Positions 55,768 to 64,000 of a stretch of DNA of 64,000 nt are shown piece by piece (positions within the stretch are counted from its first letter, which is position 1; each line of letters opens with the position of its first letter). The notes under the pieces are model-generated. The model did not search any database. It was not told where the DNA came from and saw only the letters and a program-made list of their open reading frames with translations. The stretch is from Anaerohalosphaeraceae bacterium (GTDB lineage: Bacteria > Planctomycetota > Phycisphaerae > Sedimentisphaerales > Anaerohalosphaeraceae): contig DAOSUR010000007.1 of NCBI GenBank assembly GCA_035378985.1, positions 62,001 to 126,000 of the forward strand, in the 5' to 3' direction. The position numbers were made by a program, and so were the translations under genes.

Positions 55768-57162
55768 ATGGAATCGTTCCATGGCAAAAAATTTCATTTT
55801 ATCGGCATCGGCGGGATTGGGACCAGCGGGCTGGCCAAGATGCTGCTCAAGCACGGGGCCGTTGTTTCCGGGTCCGATATGGCCGACAGTGCGGTGCTGG
55901 AGGAGATGGCCTCGATGGGAATCCGGATTTGTCTGGGGCACAGTCTGGACAATATCCCGCCGGATGCGGATGCCGTGGTAATCAGTGCGGCCATTCCGGC
56001 CGGCAATCCGGAGCTGGCCCGAGCCGGGGAACTGGGAATCCGCATTTACAAGTATGCGGAGATGCTGGGTAAACTGTTCGGCGAGTATCAGGGGATTGCG
56101 GTGGCGGGCACCCACGGCAAGAGCACGACCAGCGCCTGGATTGCGTATCTGCTCGAAAAGGCCGGTCGGTCGCCGACCTTTCTGATTGGCGCCCATGTGC
56201 CGCAGATGGGGGGGTCCAGCGGGATTGGAAACGGGCCTTTTTTTGTGGCGGAGGCCTGTGAATATGACCGAAGTTTTCTGAATCTTCGGCCTTCTATCGG
56301 GGTGATTCTGAATATCGAGCAGGACCACCTGGATTACTACAGAGACGAAGAAGAAATCGTAGATGCCTTTACGGATTTTGCCGGAGGCATTCGGCCGGGA
56401 GGTGTGCTGATTGCCAACGGCCAGGACAAAAATACCCTTCGTCTGCTTCGCCGGCTGAATGGACAGGTTCAGGTTCGAACATTTGGACGCACTGACTCGT
56501 GTGATTTGTCAGCAGGGCGGCTTTATTTGCGGGAAGGTTTTTATGAATTCGAGCTGTGTGAACGGGGGACGGTTCTGGGGCTGGCTCGTCTGTCGATTCC
56601 CGGCATCCACAATGTCGACAATGCCTTGGCTGTTATCTCGGCATCTCTGGCGGCCGGCTTATCTGTGGAAACAGTCCTGGAACATTTAGGGGGCTTTACG
56701 GGAATTGACCGACGTCTGATGCTGAAAGGTCAGGTGGGCGGGGTTGTTGTGCTGGATGATTATGCGCATCATCCTACAGAGATTCGGGCTTCGCTTTTGG
56801 CCATTCGAGAGCGGTATCATCTGAAACACTTGTGGTGTGTTTTTCAGCCCCATCAGTACAGTCGGACGCGTTTTTTGCTTGATGATTTCGCAGAAAGTTT
56901 TAATCTGGCCGATACAACGATAGTCCCGGAAATCTATTTTGTTCGGGATACCGCCGAGAGCCGAAAAATGGTGAATGCAGAAGTTCTGGTTGAACGGATT
57001 CGCCAAAGCGGAAGTAAGGCGGTTTTTATTCGGGATTTTCCCGGCATTGTTTCCTATTTGAAAGAGTATGTACAGCCCGGCGATTTGGTGGTAACCATGG
57101 GTGCCGGAACAATCTGGAAGGTAGCCGATGAATATCTTCAGTGGCTTAGAACACATTGTTAA
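55768..57162 (+). CDS. murC: UDP-N-acetylmuramate--L-alanine ligase
   Basis: The 464-residue Mur ligase has the N-terminal FHFIGIGGIGTSGLAKMLL, the ATP loop AGTHGKSTTSAW, EACEYDRSFL, NIEQDHLDYY, FTGIDRRLMLKG, DDYAHHPTEI and FQPHQYSRTRFLLDDF. It adds L-Ala to UDP-MurNAc in the cytoplasm. ATG 55768 is supported by GGAGAAG 6 bases upstream and the family N-terminus. It overlaps murB by 35 bp. Confidence 0.96.
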   Translation: MESFHGKKFHFIGIGGIGTSGLAKMLLKHGAVVSGSDMADSAVLEEMASMGIRICLGHSLDNIPPDADAVVISAAIPAGNPELARAGELGIRIYKYAEMLGKLFGEYQGIAVAGTHGKSTTSAWIAYLLEKAGRSPTFLIGAHVPQMGGSSGIGNGPFFVAEACEYDRSFLNLRPSIGVILNIEQDHLDYYRDEEEIVDAFTDFAGGIRPGGVLIANGQDKNTLRLLRRLNGQVQVRTFGRTDSCDLSAGRLYLREGFYEFELCERGTVLGLARLSIPGIHNVDNALAVISASLAAGLSVETVLEHLGGFTGIDRRLMLKGQVGGVVVLDDYAHHPTEIRASLLAIRERYHLKHLWCVFQPHQYSRTRFLLDDFAESFNLADTTIVPEIYFVRDTAESRKMVNAEVLVERIRQSGSKAVFIRDFPGIVSYLKEYVQPGDLVVTMGAGTIWKVADEYLQWLRTHC

Positions 57163-58006
57163 GGAAAAGTGCCCCTTAGCACCTTATACGTGGTATGGTC
57201 TGGGCGGGCCTGCGGATTATCTGGTTACTCCCCAAAACCGGGAGCAGATCGCCGAGGTTCTTCGCCGCTGCCGGGAGAACCAGCTGCCGGTTCGGGTGCT
57301 CGGATTCGGTTCGAATTTGCTTGTGGGAGATGACGGGGTTCGGGGGGCGGTGATTCGGCTGGAGAACCCGGTTTTCTGTGATTTTAAATTTGAAGGGACT
57401 ACCCTGAGGGCCGGTGCGGGGGCCAACTTGAACAAACTTGTTCTCGAATCGGTCCGAAAAGGACTGGCAGGGTTGGAGGCATTGACAGGGATTCCGGGGT
57501 CTGTTGGAGGGGCGGTTCGAATGAACGCCGGGGGTCGTTTTGGGGATTTGGGGTCTGTGGTCCAAAGTGTTACCGTAATGAACATGGACGGCCAGATTTT
57601 TGAAAAGGCCAAACCGGAGCTTGTTTTTGATTATCGCAACACCAATATCACAGCCAAGCTGATTCTGGAAGCCGCGATTGAGCTGACGGAGTCGGATCCG
57701 GAATCGCTTCTGCAGGTTGTCAAAGAAGTATGGATATACAAGAAAAATACGCAGCCGCTGGATACGCACAACGCCGGCTGTATTTTCAAAAATCCGCGAG
57801 GTCTTTCAGCCGGTGCTTTAATCGACCGGGCCGGCTTGAAAGGGACTCAGATCGGCGGGGCGATAGTCAGTGAAAAGCATGCCAATTTCATCATCGCCGA
57901 AAAGGGGTGCCGCAGTTCCGATGTCAGACAATTGATTGATTTGGTCCGCACCCGGGTTCGGGAAAAATTTGACGTCCAGCTCGAACTGGAAATTGAAATC
58001 TGGTAG
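57128..58006 (+). CDS. murB: UDP-N-acetylenolpyruvoylglucosamine reductase
   Basis: The 292-residue FAD enzyme has the motifs PYTWYGLGGPADYLVTP, RVLGFGSNLLVGDDGVRG, LTGIPGSVGGAVRMNAGG, FDYRNTNI and AGCIFKNPRGLSAGALIDRAGLKG. Ser and Glu catalytic positions fall in the last segments. It makes UDP-MurNAc, the substrate of MurC. The GAAGGTAG ribosome site lies inside murC. A compact type, it lacks the long C-terminal extension of E. coli MurB. Confidence 0.95.
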   Translation: MNIFSGLEHIVKEKCPLAPYTWYGLGGPADYLVTPQNREQIAEVLRRCRENQLPVRVLGFGSNLLVGDDGVRGAVIRLENPVFCDFKFEGTTLRAGAGANLNKLVLESVRKGLAGLEALTGIPGSVGGAVRMNAGGRFGDLGSVVQSVTVMNMDGQIFEKAKPELVFDYRNTNITAKLILEAAIELTESDPESLLQVVKEVWIYKKNTQPLDTHNAGCIFKNPRGLSAGALIDRAGLKGTQIGGAIVSEKHANFIIAEKGCRSSDVRQLIDLVRTRVREKFDVQLELEIEIW

Positions 58007-58067
58007 GGGGGGTAGTTTCTGCAGGGTTGGGGCCGGAATATCGCTTCGTGTTTTTCAGGAAATCAGA

Positions 58068-59018
58068 ATGAGATATTGTAAAAAACCATTTAAGACGGTA
58101 GCCGTTTTGGCGGGGGGAATCGGCGAAGAACGTCCGGTTAGTCTTCAGAGCGGGCAGAATGTGTATCAGGCCCTCAAGAAAACAGACCTGGATGTGCGCT
58201 TTGCGGACATTCATCCGGATGATTTGTCCATTCTGGACGACCCCGATATAGACATTTTTTTCCTGATTCTGCACGGTCAATTCGGGGAAGACGGTCATCT
58301 TCAGAAGATTCTGGAAGAGAAAAACTTGGTTTATACGGGTTCTGATTCGGCTTCCAGCTGTCTGGCTTTTGACAAATGGGCTGCCAAGAAGCGATTTCGT
58401 GAATGGGGCATTCCAACGGCTCCGGCGGTTTATGTGGAGCCGGATACAGAGGAACACGCTCTTCTGGAGGCGATTGCCGGTCTGGGAGGGGAACAATTTG
58501 TTGTAAAACCTCTGCGGCAGGGCAGCAGTGTAGGGGTTCAAATTGCCCGAACCCCTCAGGAGGCCCTTCGGGCGGCTCGTGAATGCTCCGGACTTTTTGG
58601 AGATTGCATGGTGGAGCGGTTTATCCGGGGGCGAGAGATTACAGTCGGAATTGTGGACCGGATGGTTTTGCCTGTGATTGAAATTCGTCCGAAGCAGAGT
58701 TTTTATGATTATCAAGCTAAGTACATAGACGATCGGACGGAGTTTCTGTTTGATACTTTTTCCGATGTGCATCAGGTTGAGTTTTTTCAGAAAACAGCCA
58801 TGGACAGTTTCCGGGCTCTCGGATGTCGGCATTTCGGACGGGTGGATATGATTATTGATTCGGAAGGGACTCCCTGGGTTTTGGAAATCAATACGCTGCC
58901 GGGTTTTACGAGCCATTCCCTGCTGCCGATGGCGGCGGCGCGGGCCGGGCTGGACCCGACTCAGTTGTGTTTGAAGATTCTGGAAACGGCTTGGCTGGAT
59001 TTTCACAAGAAGGGTTGA
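58068..59018 (+). CDS. ddl: D-alanine--D-alanine ligase
   Basis: The 316-residue ATP-grasp enzyme has the motifs VAVLAGGIGEERPVSLQSG, LHGQFGEDGHLQ, VKPLRQGSSVGV, VERFIRGREITVGI and VLEINTLPGFTSHSLLPMAAARAG. It supplies D-Ala-D-Ala for MurF. ATG 58068 preceded by AGGAAATCAG is chosen over upstream in-frame starts inside murB. It is followed after 12 bases by ftsQ. Confidence 0.94.
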   Translation: MRYCKKPFKTVAVLAGGIGEERPVSLQSGQNVYQALKKTDLDVRFADIHPDDLSILDDPDIDIFFLILHGQFGEDGHLQKILEEKNLVYTGSDSASSCLAFDKWAAKKRFREWGIPTAPAVYVEPDTEEHALLEAIAGLGGEQFVVKPLRQGSSVGVQIARTPQEALRAARECSGLFGDCMVERFIRGREITVGIVDRMVLPVIEIRPKQSFYDYQAKYIDDRTEFLFDTFSDVHQVEFFQKTAMDSFRALGCRHFGRVDMIIDSEGTPWVLEINTLPGFTSHSLLPMAAARAGLDPTQLCLKILETAWLDFHKKG

Positions 59019-59030
59019 TGGAGGAAAACG

Positions 59031-59975
59031 GTGTTCAGGAAAAAAGAGCGTCAATCCGGCCGAACAGGGGGGATATTGGGCCGTTTCCGGGGCTCGGAAA
59101 ACCGGACGGCAGGCAGAACGGCGGAGAAAGAATCCGGTTCCTGGTCCCTTCGGCTGCGGGTGGCTTTTTCGTTGTGTTTCTGGATTCTGGTAGGGACAGG
59201 GATTGTACTCAGCTTCGGATATCTAAACCGCTATATCCAATCAGAATATCCTCAGGCGGAAAAGTATGGACCGCTGGAATTAGTCAATGTGCCTGAATGG
59301 GTGGAATCCGGATGGATTGAGGCAATCAAGGCATCTGTTGGAAACGGTTTGTTTGCTCTCGATGAACGCTCCGCTCGACAAGTTTCTGAAAAACTTTCTG
59401 CATTTTCCTGGCTGGAGGATGTGCGTGTGCGGGTCACTCCCAGCCGTCTGAGGGTGGAGGCGGTTTACCGCAAACCTCTGCTGCGTGTGAAGGTCGGTAC
59501 AGACCGCTGGCTTTATCTGGATTCTCAGGCAATGGTGATGGATGCCCCGGAGCTGCCCTCGCTTCAGGTGGTGGAATTAAAAGGGCTGCCGCAGGAACGA
59601 ATCGGAAAACCCGGCCAACATTGCCCCGCAGAGGAAGTGTCCGCTGTGTTGGTTCTGCTGGAAATCCTGGAGCGAATGGACCAAAAATGCTGTTCAGATA
59701 AACCCTTGCGGAACGAGATTGCTTTTATCGATGTCAGCAATTGGGTCCGGGGGAAAAAGACTTCAGAGCCGCAGATTGTTCTTGGGGCCAAGGACGGGAC
59801 GCCCATTTACTGGGGAGCCCCCTATGGAAAGGCGGCTTTGTATTTGGAGGCGGATGAGACAGAAAAACTTTCTGTTCTTTATACCTTTTATTCCCAGAAT
59901 GGGTATACTCTCCAAGGCAAAGTCAAGTATCTTGAACTTCGCACCCCTGTGGGCCAGCGTCCTCGTCCTCGCTGA
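59031..59975 (+). CDS. ftsQ: Cell division protein FtsQ-like (POTRA domain)
   Basis: The 314-residue protein has a long basic cytoplasmic tail, one membrane helix near residues 45-65 (VAFSLCFWILVGTGIVLSF) and a POTRA-like region (VNVPEWVESGWIEAIKASV, LSAFSWLEDVRVRVTPSRLRVEAVYRKPLLRV). Position after ddl and this topology identify FtsQ/DivIB. GTG 59031 has GGAGG 7 bases upstream. ftsA and ftsZ do not follow; instead the convergent ftsI gene begins 28 bases later. Confidence 0.82.
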   Translation: MFRKKERQSGRTGGILGRFRGSENRTAGRTAEKESGSWSLRLRVAFSLCFWILVGTGIVLSFGYLNRYIQSEYPQAEKYGPLELVNVPEWVESGWIEAIKASVGNGLFALDERSARQVSEKLSAFSWLEDVRVRVTPSRLRVEAVYRKPLLRVKVGTDRWLYLDSQAMVMDAPELPSLQVVELKGLPQERIGKPGQHCPAEEVSAVLVLLEILERMDQKCCSDKPLRNEIAFIDVSNWVRGKKTSEPQIVLGAKDGTPIYWGAPYGKAALYLEADETEKLSVLYTFYSQNGYTLQGKVKYLELRTPVGQRPRPR

Positions 59976-60003
59976 AAAGCGGAAGACTTTGCCCGTGCTT
60001 AAC

Positions 60004-61731
60004 TTAAAGATCGCTGTCCAGATACGTCAGCGTTTTTTCGAGGATTTCCTTGAAGACCGGTGCTGCGACTCGTCCGCCGCTGTAGCCCTTGCCCAAAGAG
60101 CGGTTGGGTTTTCGGATAGAAACCAGAATAATCACTTTGGGATTGTCGGCGGGGGCCCCTCCGACAAAAGAAGCGACATAATTGCTTGTGTCATAACCGC
60201 CTGTAGGCAGGGCAATATTTGCGGTTCCTGTTTTGCCGAAGACTTCCAGTCCTTCGATGGCGGCCTGGTCGCCGGTCCCATGGGTAACTACGCTTCGCAG
60301 TGCTTCCCGGACTATCCATCGGGCGGTTTCCGGCCGTACAATATAACCGGAACCAACCAAAGAAGGGGTAACATCCGTTACTTGTCCTTCCGGGTTGATA
60401 GTCGCGCGGACCAGATGGGGCTGAATCAGGGTGCCGCCGTTTGCGAGAATACAATACGCGCGGGCTATTTGCAGGGCGGTAACGGAAATTTCGTGGCCGA
60501 AGGCGATTCGGGTTGGGCTGTAGCCGCTCCATTTTTGCGTCGGACGCAGCAGACCGGGTTCTTCGCCTGTCAGGTCTATTCCGGTCGGCTGTCCGAACCC
60601 GAAAAGCCGAAGACCTTCATACAGTTTTCTGGGTCCTGTTTTTAAGCCGATTTTCGCCATTCCGATATTGCTGGAGTTTTGAATGATTTCTCGGACGCTG
60701 AGAAGGCCGAACCGGTGGTTTCCGAATTCATGGATGCCGCCGTATTTGCTCCAGTAGCCGTCTTCGCAGTCAAACTTTTCTTCTTTGGAGACAGCGCCGC
60801 TGTCAATTGCAATGGCGGCAACGATGGGTTTGAAGATGCTGCCGGGTTCGTAAGGGTCTGACAAAATTCGGTTTTTCAGATGTTCAGGAGGGGTTTTAGA
60901 AAATTGCTGCGGGTCAAAATCAGGTAAAGAAACCCATGCGAGGATTGCACCCGTCCAGGGGTCCATGACTAAAGCAACGCCGGATTCGGCCTGATATTCC
61001 CGGATTTGTTTCTGAAGGGCCTCTCGCACAATTTCCTGAATCACGATATCAAGGGTTAAAACGAGATTGTCTCCGTTTCGAAGAGGAGTTCGCCCTTCGG
61101 GGTAAGCCGCAATAGGTCTTCGAAACACATCGACCACGTAAATGTCTTGTCCGCCCTTGCCGGCCAGAACGGAATCGTATTTCAGCTCCAGGCCCGCCAA
61201 ACCGTGTCCTTCGCCGCCGACAAAGCCGACAACGTGGGAACAGAGGGCAGCGGCAGGGTAGGACCGAATCCATGCCTCTTCAATTCCAATACCGGACAGG
61301 CGGGCATGAAGAACGGCCTGCTGCTGTTCCGGGGTAATGTCTTTGGCAAGCCGCAGAAATCCCGGATTTTTTGCTTCCAGAATCTGTTCGGCGATTTCAG
61401 AGCCCGGGATATTCAGAATTGATTGAAGAGTCTCAGCGGCCAGTTTGTACTGTTCATTCTGCAGAAGACGGCGGGGCTCTCCGAATACGTTATAAATCAT
61501 TGTGCTGGCGGCCACAATCCGTCCTTTTCTGTCAGCTATCAGGCCTCGCTGCGGCTGCTGGCGAACGACGGCATATCGCTGGGTGCGGCTGGCTTTCTCG
61601 TAAAGGTCTTTCCGCTGGAATTGGAGGTCCCACAGACGCCCCCCTAAACCGGTAAGTCCGGCCAGGAGGAAGACACAAACCAGGATGATGCCGGACCAAA
61701 TTCGTGTCGGAGCATGGTCGGGAAAATTCAT
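60004..61731 (-). CDS. ftsI: Class B penicillin-binding protein (FtsI/PBP3-like transpeptidase)
   Basis: The 575-residue protein has one N-terminal membrane helix (WSGIILVCVFLLAGLTGLGGRLWDLQ) and a PBP dimerisation domain (RGLIADRKGRIVAAS). The transpeptidase domain carries SIFK at 298-301, SSN at 353-355 and KTG in VFGKTGTAN. It cross-links septal peptidoglycan. ATG 61731 overlaps the stop of the FtsL-like gene (ATGA). No PASTA domain is seen, so it is not the sporulation SpoVD type. Confidence 0.93.
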   Translation of the reverse strand: MNFPDHAPTRIWSGIILVCVFLLAGLTGLGGRLWDLQFQRKDLYEKASRTQRYAVVRQQPQRGLIADRKGRIVAASTMIYNVFGEPRRLLQNEQYKLAAETLQSILNIPGSEIAEQILEAKNPGFLRLAKDITPEQQQAVLHARLSGIGIEEAWIRSYPAAALCSHVVGFVGGEGHGLAGLELKYDSVLAGKGGQDIYVVDVFRRPIAAYPEGRTPLRNGDNLVLTLDIVIQEIVREALQKQIREYQAESGVALVMDPWTGAILAWVSLPDFDPQQFSKTPPEHLKNRILSDPYEPGSIFKPIVAAIAIDSGAVSKEEKFDCEDGYWSKYGGIHEFGNHRFGLLSVREIIQNSSNIGMAKIGLKTGPRKLYEGLRLFGFGQPTGIDLTGEEPGLLRPTQKWSGYSPTRIAFGHEISVTALQIARAYCILANGGTLIQPHLVRATINPEGQVTDVTPSLVGSGYIVRPETARWIVREALRSVVTHGTGDQAAIEGLEVFGKTGTANIALPTGGYDTSNYVASFVGGAPADNPKVIILVSIRKPNRSLGKGYSGGRVAAPVFKEILEKTLTYLDSDL

Positions 61732-61967
61732 GGAGAGGTTTCCTCCGGAAGGTACGGAAGCACTTTCTGCGGCTGGAGGAGCCCTTCCAGCTCAAGCTGT
61801 TTTTTCCAAAGCTGCTGGCGGAGGTGTGTTTGGCGAATCTGGGCCTGCCGTGCCTGATGGAACATCCGCGAAACGCTGATGCGCAGATGCGTGGTTGCAA
61901 TCAGCGCGGCTGTTATCACAAAGATTACATACCTCAGGCGTGCCCTTGAAATCATAAAAATCCTCAT
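61728..61967 (-). CDS. FtsL-like small bitopic division protein
   Basis: The 79-residue protein has one membrane helix near residues 12-30 (YVIFVITAALIATTHL) followed by a coiled-coil-like stretch (MFHQARQAQIRQTHLRQQLWKKQLELEGLL). Size, topology and position just before ftsI fit FtsL, a family that diverges too much for motif proof. Both ends overlap neighbours by ATGA (with the LysM gene at 61964-61967 and ftsI at 61728-61731), which fixes the start at 61967. Confidence 0.7.
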   Translation of the reverse strand: MRIFMISRARLRYVIFVITAALIATTHLRISVSRMFHQARQAQIRQTHLRQQLWKKQLELEGLLQPQKVLPYLPEETSP

Positions 61968-62794
61968 CGTGCAGGGATTTTCAGACGAATCCCTGCGGGC
62001 AGATTCTCCGGGTCGGAAATTTGGTCCCGGTTTAGCTGAACAATTTCCCGGTAACGGTTTCCGTCTCCAAGGTACTGCAGCGCAATCGTCCACAGACGGT
62101 CTCCCGGCTGAACGACATACTCAATGTAGCGCGTCGAGGTGCGTTCGGAGGAAGCCGGTTCCAAAACGTTTTTGAATTTTTCGAGGAGTACCTTTTCCGG
62201 TTTTGGAGACGAGGTCTGTCCGGTATTGGCAATTCCCTTGTCCAGCGGCGGGATGATCAGCTTGTCACCGATTCGGAGGGAATCCGGAGAAGTGAGAATA
62301 TGCTGATTGGCCTGGTAAAGTTTTTGGATGACGGCTCGTGTGTTGCCGTTTTCTTTTCCGTAATAACGGGATGCAATAACAGCGAGGTTTTCGCCTTTTT
62401 GGACGATATGAAACTGCGTCGAAGGTGCAGGAGAAGCCGCAGCCGCAGGAGGAGTAGAAACAGCGGCGGTGGTTGCAGGCGATGCAGCGGGGGCTTCCGG
62501 GGCGGAAGGACTGCTCGGTACAGAAACGGGCTGGAGCTGGGCTGTCGGTGCAGGTGTTAAAACACGGCTCTCCGTGGGGGGCTCTGTTTGCCGAAGGGGC
62601 TCGGGTTCAAGTTCCCGAGCAACCTGTTCAACCGCCTGCTCAATCAGAATAGAGCGGCTTGGAGGGACCTGGACAGCTGTTTCGATAACCGGTTTGTCTG
62701 TTTTGAAAAAACCGACAGGTCCGTTGATCAGAAAAGCAATGGTGACAATAAACAGAAAACTGATCAGCAATCCGATTTTCCCGTCCGCAGTCAT
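61964..62794 (-). CDS. Membrane-anchored protein with two LysM domains
   Basis: The 276-residue protein has an N-terminal membrane anchor (IGLLISFLFIVTIAFLI) and a Pro/Ala/Ser-rich linker (~70-128). LysM 1 is near 130-182 (HIVQKGENLAVIASRYYG...LRIGDKLIIPP) and LysM 2 near 223-275 (YVVQPGDRLWTIALQYLG...LPAGIRLKIP). LysM binds the glycan backbone of peptidoglycan. It is inserted between rsmH and ftsL, suggesting a role at the division site or wall. No enzymatic domain is present. Confidence 0.92.
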   Translation of the reverse strand: MTADGKIGLLISFLFIVTIAFLINGPVGFFKTDKPVIETAVQVPPSRSILIEQAVEQVARELEPEPLRQTEPPTESRVLTPAPTAQLQPVSVPSSPSAPEAPAASPATTAAVSTPPAAAASPAPSTQFHIVQKGENLAVIASRYYGKENGNTRAVIQKLYQANQHILTSPDSLRIGDKLIIPPLDKGIANTGQTSSPKPEKVLLEKFKNVLEPASSERTSTRYIEYVVQPGDRLWTIALQYLGDGNRYREIVQLNRDQISDPENLPAGIRLKIPAR

Positions 62795-62830
62795 AGTCAG
62801 CGCCTTTCTGTTTTTATAAAAAACTTTTTT

Positions 62831-63763
62831 CTATATCCGTTGGGCGATTCTCAGTTTTGCACTTCGTGAGCGGGGATTGGCACGCCGCTCCTCCGCTCCG
62901 GCTGTAATCGGTTTTGGAGTCAGAATATGATAAATACCATTCATCTTATTTTTTCGAAAGTTGTTTTTTACAAGTCTGTCTTCTAAGCTGTGAAAACTGA
63001 TGATTGCCAGAAAGCCGCCGATTTTCAAGAGATTCGGGGCGGCTTCCAGCAATGCCTCTAAACATTCCAGTTCGCGATTTACCGCAATTCGAAGGGCCTG
63101 GAACGTTCGCGTGGCCGGATGCAGCCGTCGCAGGCCCCTCCGTTCCGGTCTGGACACTGCTTTTTGGATAATCAAAGCCAGTTGGCCGGTTGTTGTGATT
63201 CTTTGCCGTTGTCTTGACTGAACAATACAATGAGCGATTTTCCGGGAAGCCCGTTCTTCCCCATAACGGTAAATCAAATCCGCCAGTGCCGTCTCATCCA
63301 ATTGATTGACCAAATCAGCGGCCGTAATGGATAAGCGCTCATCCAGCCGCATATCCAGCGGCATATCGGCCTGAAAACTCAGTCCTCTTTCGGTGTCTTC
63401 AATCTGAGCCGAACAGATTCCCAGGTCGGCCATAATAAAATCCGCCTGTTGGATTCCGTGCTCTTTCATCACCTCGGGAAGTTTTGCAAAGTTTTCCCGA
63501 ACCAGCACGACTTTGCAGGGCAGACCGTTTGTAAAAGATTGGGCCCTTTTGATGCATTTTGGATCCACATCCAGACCAAGAATCATCCCCTCAGGGCCCA
63601 ATTGGGCGCCGAACAGCCGGCTGTGGCCTCCGTAGCCAATGGTTGCATCCACAACCCGCCCGTCCCTGGGCAGCCGGATTCGCTCGGCTAATTCTTTACA
63701 AAGAACCGGAATATGACCGGGCGAATGTTCCTCCGTGGCATTCGCCCAGTCGTTGTGCATCAT
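62831..63763 (-). CDS. rsmH: 16S rRNA (cytosine1402-N4)-methyltransferase RsmH
   Basis: The 310-residue protein has the RsmH/MraW motifs HIPVLCKELAERI, VDATIGYGGHSRLF, DVDPKCIKRAQ, MADLGICSAQIEDTERGLSFQADMPLDMR, HPATRTFQALRIAVNRELECLEALL and ISFHSLEDRLVKNNF. It methylates C1402 of 16S rRNA. ATG 63763 has GGATGGG about 8 bases upstream; ATG 63775 is possible but its AAGG abuts the codon. It is the usual first or second gene of the dcw cluster. Confidence 0.95.
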   Translation of the reverse strand: MMHNDWANATEEHSPGHIPVLCKELAERIRLPRDGRVVDATIGYGGHSRLFGAQLGPEGMILGLDVDPKCIKRAQSFTNGLPCKVVLVRENFAKLPEVMKEHGIQQADFIMADLGICSAQIEDTERGLSFQADMPLDMRLDERLSITAADLVNQLDETALADLIYRYGEERASRKIAHCIVQSRQRQRITTTGQLALIIQKAVSRPERRGLRRLHPATRTFQALRIAVNRELECLEALLEAAPNLLKIGGFLAIISFHSLEDRLVKNNFRKNKMNGIYHILTPKPITAGAEERRANPRSRSAKLRIAQRI

Positions 63764-63787
63764 CTCAATACCCATCCTTGGTATTGT

Positions 63788-63991
63788 TTAGTGGGCAGCG
63801 GCCATTACCACCTGTTCGGTAAGCCGCTCTATCTCTTCGGAAAAAGAAATCTTTTCAAACAGGGCACTTTTTCGTTTGAGGGTCTCGAGCTGCTTTTCCA
63901 GGCAGTTCAGACTGCAAAGGATTTGCTCATCCAGCGGCCGGCTCCCTTGCAGAACCTTTTGAAGCATCCGTATGGCTTCAGCGGTTTTCAT
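63788..63991 (-). CDS. Small helical protein upstream of rsmH, unknown
   Basis: The 67-residue protein is predicted to be helical throughout (MKTAEAIRMLQKVLQGSRPLDEQILCSLNCLEKQLETLKRKSALFEKISF...). It occupies the place where mraZ usually stands but shows no MraZ sequence (no AbrB-like fold pattern). It is 24 bases before rsmH. The ribosome site lies at or beyond the window edge, so a longer version cannot be excluded. No family is recognised. Confidence 0.5.
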   Translation of the reverse strand: MKTAEAIRMLQKVLQGSRPLDEQILCSLNCLEKQLETLKRKSALFEKISFSEEIERLTEQVVMAAAH

Positions 63992-64000
63992 TGATTTATT

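Overview
This 64 kb window is almost certainly a chromosomal segment from a planctomycete of the Phycisphaerae/Sedimentisphaerales type. The lineage call is an inference. It rests on several secreted proteins ending in dockerin-like Ca-binding repeats (GDxNxDCxVDLxDL...W pattern), an ECF sigma factor overlapping a FecR-domain protein, a PEP-CTERM protein, an H-x9-DG pseudopilin-like protein, class II ribonucleotide reductase, and a partial, rearranged dcw (wall/division) cluster.

Layout. (1) 0-1.6 kb: a FecR-domain protein cut by the window edge and its ECF sigma factor. (2) 1.7-20 kb: a plant-xylan utilisation locus. A GH30 xylanase is transcribed rightward. Converging on it is a long leftward series: lacI, three exported dockerin/PEP-CTERM proteins, a pseudopilin-like protein, GH67 alpha-glucuronidase, a GPH sugar symporter, GH10 xylanase, GH3 glycosidase and a GH35-type beta-galactosidase. 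The same palindrome AGTAAACGTTTACT sits just downstream of strong sigma70-type promoters of both lacI and the GH30 gene, 18 kb apart, so one LacI repressor probably controls both ends. (3) 20-24 kb: housekeeping genes (class I amidotransferase, tRNA-Pro, macro-domain protein, alcohol dehydrogenase, Cys/Met PLP enzyme). (4) 24-31 kb: a type I restriction-modification island (hsdM, small membrane protein, hsdS, S23 four-helix gene bounded by GTGAA-type repeats, hsdR), AT-rich in its middle. (5) 31.5-34.7 kb: B12-dependent ribonucleotide reductase with two candidate NrdR boxes. (6) 34.7-43 kb: a DUF3616 protein, an L-arabinose isomerase/GH127-type arabinofuranosidase operon, and a TRAP transporter with a UspA protein. 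(7) 43-50 kb: exported C39-like protein, pyruvate kinase, two-DTG aspartic-protease-like dockerin protein, flavin-type and thioredoxin-like proteins. (8) 50-54.4 kb: a leftward five-gene unit tetR - lysine 2,3-aminomutase - two ATP-grasp ligases - GNAT acetyltransferase. It looks like a small biosynthetic operon for a beta-lysine-derived amide or peptide and is the best candidate here for an undescribed system. (9) 54.5-64 kb: U32 peptidase-family protein, murC, murB, ddl, ftsQ rightward, meeting ftsI, ftsL, a LysM protein and rsmH transcribed leftward. This is a dcw cluster split into two convergent halves.

Together, outer enzymes (GH30, GH10) would cut glucuronoarabinoxylan. GH67, GH3, GH35 and GH127 would trim glucuronic acid, xylose, galactose and arabinose. 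The GPH symporter would import products and AraA would feed arabinose to central metabolism. Product names come from motif and overall sequence recognition by eye; no database search was run. Starts were chosen from visible Shine-Dalgarno spacing and gene overlap.
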